Positions 25,399 to 38,070 of a DNA stretch of 64,000 nucleotides are shown piece by piece. The notes beneath the pieces are model-generated. The model was not told the DNA's origin. It made no database searches and worked only from the letters and a program-made list of their open reading frames with translations. Each line of letters opens with the position of its first letter. The first letter of the stretch is position 1. Made by a program: the position numbers and the translations under genes. The DNA is from Aristolochia californica (Eukaryota; Streptophyta; Magnoliopsida; Piperales; Aristolochiaceae), in the NCBI GenBank assembly GCA_029961685.1, contig JARWKL010000012.1, positions 13,941,727 through 14,005,726 on the forward strand, given 5' to 3'.

Positions 25399-28300
25399 GC
25401 CCGTTACTCATGATAAATCGCATCACAATCATCTATGATTGTTAGGTCAGCTTTTTGCAAACGGGCAAAATAATGGTTTGTTTGACTCGGGTAAATATCC
25501 CACCGCACGTTCACTTGAGAATTTAATGAGAGTTTGTTATTCTCTTTGAAAGCTTTGGATCAATAGGTCATTTGCATCTTTAACATGTTTGAAGCAGTCA
25601 CATCCATTTTTAAAACACGTGTAGAAGAAATCTCTTTCTTGTAAAATTCCATGCTATTAGGGTTGAACTAGTGGAATTTCCTAAACTTGGATAACAAAAC
25701 TTTTGTGTTCATATGTGGTGTGTGAATAAATTTTCTTTACTTACATTTGTTATTGTTTTAATTTTTTTTCCATACATAAACTCTAAAATTTTCTATTTGC
25801 CTTTTTTTTTTACGGTATGAAGGGAGAGAGAAAACTCAAAATTTTGATTTAAGAAAAAAGTGTACATCAAAAATGGAGATGCACAATGCACAAATTTAGA
25901 AAGAGATAATTCAAAAGAGTGTCAGTAATTTTTAGGGATTGTAAGCTCTTTTTAGTTTTTATATCTCATGTTTTGCAATCCTTGGGAAATGGGGAGGAGG
26001 GGGATTTTTAACTGAGTGTTGACTCCCTATACCTAAGTCATTTCTTACAAAAATATAGCCCGTTACACATGAAACATCACTTTACAATCATCTATGATTG
26101 TTAGGTCAGCTTTTTGCAAACGGGTAAAATAATGGCTTGTTTGACTTGGGTAAATATCCCACCGCACGTTCACTTGAGAATTTAATGAGCGTTTGTTATT
26201 CTCTTTAAAAGCTTTTAATCTTTAACAATTTCAAGCTTGCATATCCATTTTTAAAACACGTGTAGAAGAAATCTCTTTCTTGTAAAATTTCAAGCTATTA
26301 GGGTTGAACTAGTGGAATTTCACAAACTTGGATAACAAAACTTTTGTGTTCATTTGTGGTGTGTGAAAAAATTTTCTTTACTTAAATTTTTTATTGTTTT
26401 AATTTTTTCCATACATAAACTCTAAAATTTTCATTTTATTGTGATCTATTTGCCTTTTTTGTTTACGGGATGAAGGGTGATCGAAAACTCAAAATTTTGA
26501 TTTCAGAAAAAAGTGTACATTTAAAATGGTGACGCACAATGCACAAATGTAGAGAGAGATAATTTCAAAGAGTGTCTATAATTTTTAGGGAATTTAAGCT
26601 CTTTTTAGTTTTTATATCTTAGGTTTTGTAATGTAAAAGGGGGAGGCGGGGTATTTTTAACTGAGTGTTGACTCCCAATCTGTAAGTCGTTTCTTACAAA
26701 AATATAGCCCATTACTGCTGATAAATCACTTTACAATCATATATGATATTAGGTAAGCTTTTTTTAAACGGGCAAAATTTTGATTCGGGTAAATATCCCA
26801 CCGCACGTTCACATGAGAATTTAAGGTGCGTTTGTTATTCTCTTTAAAAGCTTTGGATCCATAGGTGATTTGAATCTTTAACATGTTTCAAGCATACATA
26901 TCCATTTTTATAACACGTGTAGAAGAAATCTCTTTCTTGTAAAATTCCTTGCAATTAGGGTTGAACTACTGGAATTTCCCAAACTTGGAAAACAAAACTT
27001 TGGAGTTCATTTTTGGTGTGTGAATAAGTTTTCTATACTTACATTTGTTATTGTATTAATTTTCTTCCATACATAAACTCTAAAATTTTCATTTTGTTGT
27101 GATCTATTTGCCTTTTTTTTGTTTACGGAATGAAGGGACTGCGAAAACTCAAAGTTTTGATTAATGAAAAAAGTGTACTTCTAAAATGAAGATGCACAAT
27201 GCACAAATGTAGAGAGACATAATTCCAAAGAGTGTTTGTAATTTTTAGGGATTGTAAGATCTTTTTAGTTTTTATATCTCTGGTTTTGCAATCGTTTGGA
27301 GAAGGGGGAGGCGGGGGATTTTTAACTGAGTGTTGACTCCCAATCCGTAACTCATTTCGTACAAAAATATAGGCCGTTACTCATGATAAATCACATTACA
27401 GTCATCTATGATTGTTAGGTCAGCTTTTTGCAAACGGGCAAAAGAATGGCTTGTTTGACTCGGGTAAATATCCCACCGCACGTTCACTAGAGAATTTAAT
27501 AAGAGTTTGTTATTCTCTTTAAAAGCTTTGGATCAATAGGTCATTTGAATCTTTAACATGTTTCAAGCATGCATTTCCATTTTTAAAACATGTGTAGAAG
27601 AAATCTCTTTCTTGTAAAATTTCAAGCTATTAGGGTTGAACTAGTGGAATTTCCCAAACTTGGATAAGAAAATTTTTGTGTTCATTTGTGGTGTGTGAAT
27701 AAATTTTTTTTACTTACATTTTTAATTGTTTTAAATTTTTTCCATCCATATACTCTAATATTTTCATTTTGTTGTGATCTATTTGCCTTTTTTTGTTTAC
27801 GGCATGAAGGGACAATGAAAACTCAAAGTTTTGATTTAAGAAAAAAGTGTACATCTAAAATGGAGATGCACAATGCACAAATGTAGAGAGATATATTTTC
27901 AAAGAGTGCCTGTGATTTTTAAGGATTGTAAGCTCTTTTCAGTTTTTAGTTTTCAGGTTTTGCAATCGTCGGGAAAAGGGGGAGGCGGGGGATTTTTATT
28001 TGAGTGTTGATTCCAATTCTGTAAGTCATTTCTTAAAAAAATATAGCCCGTTACGCATGAAAAATCACTTTACAATCATCTATCACTGTTAGGTCAGCTT
28101 TTTGCAAACTGGCAAAATAATGGCTTGTTTGACTCAAGTAAATATCCCACCGCACGTTCACTTAAGAATTTAATGAGCGTTTTTTTTTCTTTAAAAGCTT
28201 TGGATCCTTAGGTCATTTGAATCTTTAACATGTTTCAAGCATGTATATCCATTTTTAAAACACGTGTAGAAGAAATCACTTTCTTGTAAAATTCCAATCT

Positions 28301-29056
28301 ATTAGTGGTGTGTGAATAAATTTTCTTTACTTACATTTTTTATTGTTTTAAATTTTTTCCTTACATAAACTCTAAAATTTTCATTTTTTTTTTTATCTAC
28401 CTGGCTTTTTTTTTTTACGGTATGAAGGGATAGCGAAAACTAAAAATTTTTATTTAAGAAAAAAGTGTACATCTAAAATGGAGATGAAAAATACACAAAT
28501 TTAGAAAGAGATTATTCCAAAGAGTGTCTGTATTTTTAGGGATTGTAAGCTTTTTTTAGTTTTTATATCTCAGGTTTTGCGATCGTAGGAAAAAGGTGGA
28601 GGCGGGGGATTTTTAACTGAGTGTTCACTTCTTATCCATAAGTCATTTCTTAAAAAAATATAGTCTGTTACACATGATCAATCACTTTACAATCATCTAT
28701 GATTGTTAGGTCAGCTTTTCATAAACGGGAAAAATAATGGCTTGTTTGACTCGAGTAAATATCTCACCCACGTTCACTTGAGAATTTAATGAGCATTTTT
28801 TATTCTCTTTAAAAGCTTTGGATCCATAGGTCATTTGCATCTTTAACATGTTTCAAGCTTCCATAACCATTTTTAAAACACATGTAGAAGAAATCTCTTT
28901 CTTGTAAATTTCCAAGCTATTAAAGTTGAACTAGTGGAATTTCCCAAACTTGGATAACAAAACTTTTGTGTTCATTTGTTGTGTGTGAATGAATTTTCTT
29001 TAATTACATTTGTTATTGTTTAATAATTTTTTCGATACTTAAACTCTAAAATTTTC
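25399..29056 (+). repeat. Array block between the two duplication copies
   Basis: Landmarks are at 25,557, 26,216 (ttaatc), 26,855, 27,530, 28,202 and 28,820. Classes are 1/2, 3, 4, 1, 2, 3, i.e. a trimer followed by the start of a tetramer. The 25,557 unit has lost part of its T-rich middle near 25,790 (ttttctatttgcc). The 28,202 unit has lost about 54 bp at 28,303. The order runs straight into duplication copy B, whose first unit supplies the class 4 front. Confidence 0.72.
28296..28316 (+). other. Deletion junction (~54 bp lost)
   Basis: ctattagtggtgtgtgaat joins the ctattaggg motif to tggtgtgtgaat, removing the ggttgaactagtggaatttc region. Landmark spacing is 618 bp. Confidence 0.83.
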
Positions 29057-31710
29057 ATTTTGTTGTGATCTACTTGCCTTTTTTTTTACGGGATGAAGGG
29101 AGAGAGAAAACTCAAAGTTTTGATTTAAAAAAAAAAGTGTACATTTAAAATGGAGACACACAATGCACAAATGTAGAGAGAGATAATTCCAAAGAGTGTC
29201 TGTAATTTTTAGGGAATTTAAGCTCTTTTTAGTTTTTATATCTCAGGTTTTGCAATCGTCGGGAAAAGGGGGAGACCGGGTATTTTTAACTGAGTGTTGA
29301 ATCCTAATCCGTAAGTCGTTTCTTACAAAAATATAGCCCGTTATGGATGATAAATCACTTTACAATCATCTATGATTTTTTGGTAAGCTTTTTGTAAACG
29401 GGCAAAACAATGGCTTGTTTGACTCGGGTAAATATCCCACCGCACATTCACTAGGGAATTTAATGAGAGTTTATTATTCTCTTTAAAAGCAATGGATATA
29501 TAGGTTATTTGAATCTTTAACATGTTTCAAACATGCATTTCCAATTTTAAGACACGTGTAGAAGAAATCTCTTTCTTGTAAAATTTCAAGCTATTAGGGT
29601 TGAACTAGTGGAATTTCCCAAACTTGGATAACAAAAATTTTGTGTTCATTTTTGGTGTGTGAATAAATTTTCTTTACTTACATTTTTTATTGTTTTAATT
29701 TTTTTCCATCCATAAACTCTAATATTTTCATTTTGTTGTGATCTATTTGCCTTTTTTTGTTTACGGCATGAAGCGAGAACGAAAACTCAAAGTTTTGATT
29801 TAAGAAAAAAGTGTACATCTAAAATGGAGATGAACAATGCACAAATGTAGAGAGATAGAATTCCAAACAGTGTCTGTGATTTTTAAGGATTGTAAGCTCT
29901 TTTCAGTTTTTAGTTTTCTGGTTTTGCGATCGTCGGGAATAGGGGGAGGCGGGGGATTTTTATTTGAGTGTTGATTCCGATTCCGTAAGTCATTTCTTAA
30001 AAAAATATAGACCGTTACGCATGAAAAATCACTTTACAATCATCTATGATTGTTAGGTCAGCTTTTTGCAAACGGGCAAAATAATGGCTTGTTTGACTCG
30101 GGTAAATATCCCACCGCACATTCACTTCAAAACTTAATGAGCATTTTTTTTTTAAAGCTTTGCATCCATAGGTCATTTGAATCTTTAACATGTTGCAAGC
30201 ATGCATATCCATTTTAAAAACACGTGTAGAAGAAATCTCTTTGTTGTAAAATTCCAAGCTAATAGGGTTGAACTAGTGGAATTTCCCCAACTTGGATAAC
30301 AAAACTTTTGTGTTCATTTGTGGTGGGTGAATAAATTTTATTTACTTACATTGTTTATTGTTTTAAATTTTTTCCCTGCATAAACTCTAAAATTTTCATT
30401 TTGTTGTTATCTATTTGCCTTTTTTTTTTACGGTATGCAAGGAGAGCGAAAACTAAAAATTTTGATTTAATTAAAAAGCGTACATCTAAAATGGAGATGA
30501 AAAATACACAAATTTGGAAAGAGATTATTCCAAAGAGTGTCTGTATTTTTTAGGGATTGTAAGCTCTTCTTAGATTTTATATCTCAGGTTTTGCGATCGT
30601 CGGAAAAAGGGGGAGGAAGGGGATTTTTAATTGAGTGTTGACTTCTTATGCATAAGTCATTTCTTACAAAAATATAGTCCATTACACATGATCAATCACT
30701 TTACAATCATCTGTGATTGTTACGTCAGTTTTTTGCAAACGGGCAAAATAATGGCTTGTTTGACTCAGGTAAATATCTCACCGCACGTTCACTTGCGAAT
30801 TTAATGAGCGTTTGTTATTCTCTTTAAAAGCTGAGGATCCATAGGTCATTTGCATCTTTAACATGTTTCAAGCTTGCATATCCAGTTTTGAAACACGTGT
30901 AGAAGAAATCTCTTTCTTGTAAAATTCCAAGCTATTAGAGTTGACTAGTGGAATTTCCCAAACTTGGATAACAAAACTTTTTTGTTCATTTGTGGTTTGT
31001 GAATGAATTTTCTATAATTACATTTTTTATTGTTTAATAATTTTTTTCCATACATAAACTCTAAAATTTTCATTTTGTTTTGATCTATTTGCCTTTTTTT
31101 GTTTATGGGATGAAGGGAGAGAGAAAACTCAAAGTTTTGATTTGAGAAAAAAGTAAACATTTAAAAAGGAGACGCACAATGCACAAATGTAGAGAGAGAA
31201 AATTCCAAAGAGTGTCTGTAATTTTTAGGGAATTTAAGCTCTTTTTAGTTTTTATATCTCAGGTTTTGCATTCGTCGGGAAAAGGGGGAGGCGGGGTATT
31301 TTTAACTGAGTGTTGACTCCAAATCCGTAAGTCGTTTCTTACAACAATATAGTCCGTTACGGCTGATAAATCACTTTACAATCATCTATGATTTTTAGGT
31401 AAGCTTTTTGTAAACGGGCAAAACAATGGTTTGTTTGACTGTGGTAAATATCCCACCGCAGATTCACTGGGGAATTTAATGAGAGTTTGTTATTCTCTTC
31501 AAAAGCTTTGAATCAATAGGTCATTTGTATCTTTAAAATGTTTCAAGCATGCATTTCCATTTTTAAAACACTTGTACAAGAAATCTATTTCCTGTAAAAT
31601 TTAAAATTATTAGAGTTGAACTAGTGGAATTTCCCAAACTTGGGTAACAAAAATTTTGTGCTCATTTATGCTGTGTGAAAAAATTTTCTTTACTTACATT
31701 TGCTATTGTT
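29057..31710 (+). repeat. Recent segmental duplication, copy B
   Basis: Partner of 19,843-22,495. Landmarks are at 29,494, 30,162, 30,835 and 31,510, each 9,215 bp from its counterpart. Differences seen include gatgaacaatgc (copy A gatgcacaatgc), ttcacttcaaaactt (A ttcacttcagaactt), ctcttcttagat (A ctctttttagat) and gaatcaatagg (A ggatcaatagg). At the left edge homology starts in gtgatctacttgcc. At the right edge it ends at attgtt, where copy A has a deletion and copy B continues as a normal monomer. Confidence 0.9.
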
Positions 31711-34700
31711 TTAATTTTTTTCCATACATAAACTCTAATATTATCATTTTTTTTGTGTTTTGCTTGCCTTTTGTTTGTTTACGACATGAAGGGACACGAA
31801 AACTCAAAGTTTTGATTTAAGAAAAAAGTGTACATCTAACATGGAGATGCACAATGCACCAAAGTAGAGAGATATATTTCCAAAGAGTGTCATTGATTTT
31901 TTAGGATTGTAACCTCTTTTAAGTTTTAATTCTCAGGTTTTGCAATCGTCGAGAAAGGGGGGAGGCGGGGGATTTTTATTTGAGTGTTGACTCCAATTCT
32001 GTAAGTCATTTCTTACAAAAATATAGCCTGTTACGCATGAAAAATCACTTTACAATCATCTATGATTGTTAGGTCAGCTTTTTGCAAACGGGCAAAATAA
32101 TGGCTTGTTTGACTTGGGTAAATATACCACCGCATGTTCACTTGAGAATTTAATAAGCATTTGTTATTCTCTTTAAAAGCTTTGGATCCATAGGTCATTT
32201 GCATCTTTAACATGTTTCAAGCTTGCAAATTCATTTTTAAAATACTTGTAAAACAAATCTTTTTCTTGTAAAATTCCAAGCAGTTAGGGTTGAACTAGTG
32301 GAATTTCCCAAATTTGGATAACAAAACTTTTGTGTTCATTTGTGGTGTGTGAATAAATTTTCTTTACTTACATTTGTTATTGTTTTAAATTTTTTCCATA
32401 CATAAACTCTAAAATTTTCATTTTGTTGTGATCTATTTGCCTTTTTTGTTTACTGGATGAAGGGAGAGAGAAAACTCAAAGTTTTGATTTAAAAAAAAAA
32501 GTGTACATTTAAAATGGAGACGTACAATGCACAAATATATAGAGAGATAATTCCAAAGAGTGTCTGTAACTTTTAGGGAATTTAACCTATTTTTAGTATT
32601 TATATCTTAGGTTTTGCAATTGTCGGGAAAAGGGGGAGGCGGGGTATTTTTATCTGAGTGTTGACTCCCAATCCGTAAGTCATTTCTTACAAAAATATAG
32701 CCCGTTACGGCTGATAAATCACTTTACAATCATCTATGATTGGTTGGTAAGCTTTTTGGAAACGGGCAAAATAATGGCTTGTTTGACTCGGGTAAATATC
32801 CCACTACATGTTCACTTGAGAATTTACTGAGCGTTTGTTATTCTCATTAAAAGCTTTGGATCCATAAGTCATTTGCATATTTAACATGTTTCAAGCATGC
32901 ATCTTTCTTGTAAAATTCCTTGCTATTAGGGTTGAACTAATGGAATTTTCCAAACTTGGAAAACAAAACTTTTGTGTTCATTTGTGGTGTGTGAATAAAA
33001 TTTCTATACTAACATTTGTTATTTGTTTTAATCTTTTTCTAGACATAAACTCTAAAATTTTCATTTTGTTGTGATCTATTTGCCTTATTTTGTTTACGGG
33101 ATAAAGGGAGTGCGAAAACTCAAAGTTTTGAATAAAGAAAAAAGTGCACATCTGAAATAGAGATGCACAATGCACAAATGTAGAGAGAGATAATTCCAAA
33201 GAGTGTTTGTAATTTTTAGGGATTGTATGATCTTTTTAGCTTTTATATCTCAGGTTTTGCAATCATTGGGAAATGTGGGAGGCAGGGCATTTTTAACTGA
33301 GTGTTGACTCCCAATCCGTAACTCATTTCTTACAAAAATATAACTCGTTACTCATGATAAATCACATTACAATCATCTATGATTGTTAGGTCAGCTTTTT
33401 GCAAACACGCAAAATAATGGCTTGTTTGACTCGGGTAAATATCCCACCGCACGTTCACTAGAGAATTTAATGAGAGTTTGTTATTCTCTTTAAAAGCTTT
33501 GGATCAATAGGTCATTTCCATCTTTAACATGTTTCAAGAATGCATATCCATTTTTAAAACACATGTAGCAGAAATCTTTTTCTTGTAAAATTTCAAGCTA
33601 TTAGGGATGAACTTGTGAAATTTCCCAAACTTGGATAGCAAAAATTTTGCGTTCATTTGTGGTGTGTGAATAAATTTTCTTTACTTACATTCTTTATTGT
33701 TTTAATTTTTTTCCATACATAAACTCTAATATTTTCATTTTGTTGTGATCTATTTGCCTTTTTTTGTTTACGGCATGAAGGGAGAACGAAAACTCAAAGT
33801 TTTGATTTAAGAAAAAAAGTGTACATGTAAAATGGAGAAGCACAATGCACAAATGTGGAGAGATATATTTCCAAAGAGTGTCTGTGATTTTTAAGGAATG
33901 TAAGCTCTTTTCAGTTTTTTTCTTCTCAGGTTTTGCAATCGACGGGAAAAAGGGGGGGGGGGGGGGGGGGGGGGGGTGGGCTTTTATTTGAGTTTTGACT
34001 CTCAATCCGTCAATCATTTCTTAAAAAAATATAGGCCGTTATGCATGAAAAATCAATTTACAATCATCAATGATTGTTAGGTCAGCTTTTTGTAAAGGGG
34101 CCAAATAATTGCTTGTTTGACTCGGGTAAATATCCCACGGCACATTCACTTAAGAATTTAATGAGCGTTTGTTTTTTTATTTAAAAGCTTTGGGTCCATA
34201 GGTCATTTGAAATTTTAACATGTTTCAAGCATGTATATCCATTTTTAAAATACGTGTAGAAGAAATCTCTTTCCTGAAAAATTCCAATCTATTAGGGTGA
34301 ACTAGTGGAATTTCCCAAACTTGGATAACAAAACTTTTGTGTTCAATTGTGGTGTGTGAATAAATTTTGTTTACTTATATTTTTTATTGTTTTAAATTTT
34401 TTCCATACATAAACTCTAAAATTTTCATTTTGTTGTTATCTTTTTGCCTTTTTTTTTATAATGTTTGAAGGCAGAGCGAAAACTCAAAATTTTGATTTAA
34501 GAAAAAAGTGTACCTCTAAAATGGAGATGCACAATGCACACATTTAGACAGAGATAATTCCAAAGAGTGTCTATAATTTTTAGGGATTGTGAGCTCTTTT
34601 TAGTTTTTATATATAAGGTTTTGCAATCGTCGGGAAAAGGGGGAGGCGGGGGATTTTTAACTGTGTGTTGACTCCCTATCCATAAGTCATTTCTTACAAA

Positions 34701-37700
34701 AATATAGCCCGTTACACATGATAATCACTTTACAGTCATCTATTATTGTTAGGTTAGCTTTTTGCAAACGGAAAAAATAATGGTTTGTTTGACTCGGGTA
34801 AATATCTCACCGCACGTTCACTTGAGAATTTAATGAGCGTTTGTTATTCTTAATAAAAGCTTTGGATCCAGAGGTCATTTTCATCTTGAACATGTTTCAA
34901 GCTTGCATATCCATTTTTAAAACACATGTAGAAGAAATAACTTTCTTGTAAAATTCCAAGCTATTAGCGTTGAACTAGTGAAATTTTCCAAACTTGGATA
35001 ACAAAAACTTTTGTGTTCATTTGTGGTGTGTGAATAAATTTTCTTTACTGACATTTGTTATTGTTTTAAATTTTTCCATACATAAACTCTTAAATTTTCA
35101 TTTTAATGTACTCTATTTACCTTTTGTTTACAGGATGAAAGGAAAGAGAAAACTCATAGTTTTGATTTAAGAAAAAAGTGTACATTTAAAATGGAGACAC
35201 ACAATGCATAAATGTAGAGAGAGAAAATTCCAAAGAGTGTCTGTATTTTTTACGGAATTGAAGCTCTTTTCAGTTTTTATATCACAGGTTTTGTAATCGT
35301 TGGGAAAAGGGGGAGGCGGGGTAATTTTAACTGAGTGTTGACTCCAAATCGGTAAGTCATTTCTTAAAAAAATGTCGCCCGTTACGGTTGATAAATCACT
35401 TTATCATCATCTATGATTGTTTGGTAAGCTTTTTGTAAACGGGCAAAATAATGGCTTGTTTGACTCGGGTAAATATCCCATCGCACGTTCACTTGAGAAT
35501 TTAATGAGCATTTGTTATTCTCTTTAAAAGCTTTGGATCCATAGGTCATTTGCATCTTTAACATGTTTCAAGCATGCATATCCATTTTTAAAACACGTGT
35601 AGAAGAAATCTCTTTCTTGTAAAATTCCTTGCAAATAGGGGTGAACTACTGGAATTTCCCAAACTTTAGAAAACAAAACTTTTGCGCTCAATTGTGGTGT
35701 GTGGTTAAAATTTTTATACTTTCATTTGTTATTGTTTTAATTTTTTTTCCATACATAAACTCTAAAATTTTCATTTTGTTGTGAACTATTTGGCTTTTTT
35801 TGTTTACGGGATGAAGGGAGTGCGAAAACTCAAAGTTTTGATTAAAGAAAAAAGTGTAGTTGTAAAATGGAGATGCACAATGCAAAAATTTAGAAAGAGA
35901 TAATTCCAAAGAGTGTCTGTAATTTTTAGGGATTGTAAGTTCTTTTTAGTTTTTATATCTCAGGTTTTGCAATCGTCAGGAAAAATGGGAGGCGGGGGAT
36001 TTTTAACTGAGGATAGACTCCCTATCCATAAGTCATTTCTTAAAAAAATATAGCCCGTTACACATGATAAATCACTTAACAATCATCTATGATTATTAGG
36101 TCAGCTTTTTGCAAACGAGCAAAATAATGGCTTGTTTGACTCGGGTAATTATCCCACCGCACGTTCACTTGAGAATTTAATGAGCTTTTGTTATTCTCTT
36201 TAAAAGCTTTGGATCCATAGGTCATTTGCATCTTCAACATGTTTCAAGCTTGCATATCCATTTTTAAAACACGTGTAGAAGAAATCTCTTTCTTGTAAAT
36301 TTCCATGCTATTCGGGTTGAACTAGTGGAATTTCCCAAACTTGGATAATAAAGCTTTTGTCTTCATTTGTGGTGTGTGAATAAATTTTCTTTACTTACAT
36401 TTGTTATTGTTTTAAATTTTTTCCATACATAAACTCTAAAATTTTCATTTTGTTGTGATCTATTTGCCTTTTTTGTTTACGGGATGAAGGGAGAGAGAAA
36501 ACTCTAAGTTTTGATTTTAGAAAAAAGTGTACATTTAAAATGGAGACCCACAATACACAAATGTAGAGAGAGATAATTACAAAGAGTGTCTGTAATTTTT
36601 AGGAAATTTAAGCTCTTTATAGTTTTTATATCTCAGGTTTTGCAAACGTCAGGAAAAGGGGGAGGCGGGGTATTTTTAACTGTGTGTTGACTCCCAATCC
36701 GTAAGTCATTTCTTACAAAAATATAGCCCGTTACGCCTGATAAATCACTTTGCAATCATCTATGATTGTTAGGTAAGCTTTTGGTAAGCGGGCAAAATAA
36801 TGGCTTAGTTGACTCGGATAAATATCCCATCCCACGTTCACTAGGGAATTTAATGCGTTTGTTATTCTCTTTTAAAGTTTCTGATACACATGCCATTTGC
36901 ATCTTTAAGATGTTTCAAGCATGCATATCAATTTTTAAAACACATGTAGAAGAAATCTCTTTCTTGTAAAATTCCTTGCAATTAGGGTTGAACTACTAGA
37001 ATTTCCCAAACTTGGAAAACAAAACTTTGGTGTTCATTTGTGGTGTGTGAATAAATTTTCTTTACTTACATTTGTTATTGTTTTAATTTTTTTCCATACA
37101 TAAACTCTAAAATTTTCATTTTTTTGTGAACTATTTGCCTTCTTTCGTTTACCGGATGAAGGGAGTGCGAAAACTCAAAGTTTTGATTAAAGAAAAAAGA
37201 ATACATCTAAAATGGAGATGCACACTGCACAAATGTAGAGAGAGATAATTCCAAAGAGTGGTTGTAATTTTTAGGGATTGTAAGATCTTTTTAGTTTTTA
37301 TATCTCAAGTTTTGCATTCGTCGGGAAAAGGGGAGGCAGAGGATTTATAACTGAGTGTTGACTCCCAATCTGTAACTCATTTCTTACAAAAATATACCCC
37401 GTTACTCATGATAAATCACATTACAATCATCTATGATTGTTAGGTCAGGTTTTTGCAAACGGGCAAAATAATGGCTTGTTGACTTGGGTAAATATCCCAC
37501 CGCACGTTCACTAGAAAATTTAATGAGAGTTTGTTATTCTCTTTAAATGCTTTGGATATATAGGTCATTTTCATCTTTAACATGTTTCAAGTATGCATAT
37601 CCATTTTTAAAACACGTGTAGAAGAAATCTCTTTTCTTTGTAAAATTTCAAGCTATTAGGGTTGAACTAGTGGAATTTCCCAAACTTGGATAACAAAAAT

Positions 37701-38070
37701 TTTGTGTTCATTTGTGGTGTGTGAATAAATTTTCTTTACTTACATTTGTTATTGTTTTATTTTTTTCCATACATAAACTCTAATATTTTCATTTTATTGT
37801 GATCTATTTGCCTTTTTTTGTTTACGGCATGAAGGGAGAACGAAAACTCAAAGTTCTAATTTAAGAAAAAATTGTACATCTAAAATGGATATGCACAATG
37901 CACAAATGTAGACAGATATATTTCCAAAGATTGTCTGTGATTTTTAAGGAATGGAAGCTCTTTTTAGTTTTTAGTTCTACGGTTTTGCAATCGTCGGGAA
38001 AAGGGAGAGGCAGGGGATTTTTAGTTGAGTGTTGACTCCCAATCCGTAAGTCATTTCTTACAAAAATATA
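31711..38070 (+). repeat. Array block after duplication copy B
   Basis: Landmarks are at 32,184, 32,858, 33,501, 34,192 (gggtcc), 34,864, 35,535, 36,211, 36,882 (tgatac) and 37,554. Classes are 2/3, 4, 1, 2, 3, 4/2, 3, 4, 1. The stretch 33,343-36,052 is a near-complete tetramer whose last unit switches from class 4 (gggagtgcg, gattaaag) to a class 2 tail (aaaatttagaaagag) near 35,885. The 33,501 unit contains the expanded G run. Confidence 0.7.
33952..33976 (+). repeat. Expanded poly-G run (25 G)
   Basis: Twenty-five consecutive G follow gacgggaaaaa and precede tgggctttt. Other monomers have gggaaaagggggaggcggggg at this place, so the A and C interruptions have been lost and the run has grown. 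It lies in a class 1 unit (landmark 33,501). It could be true homopolymer expansion or an assembly or consensus error. A proline-rich reading on the minus strand is a by-product. Confidence 0.95.

Noticed and set aside
33694..34017. Minus-strand ORF with a proline run
   Set aside because: The prolines come only from the 25-base G run read on the other strand; the rest is ordinary satellite.
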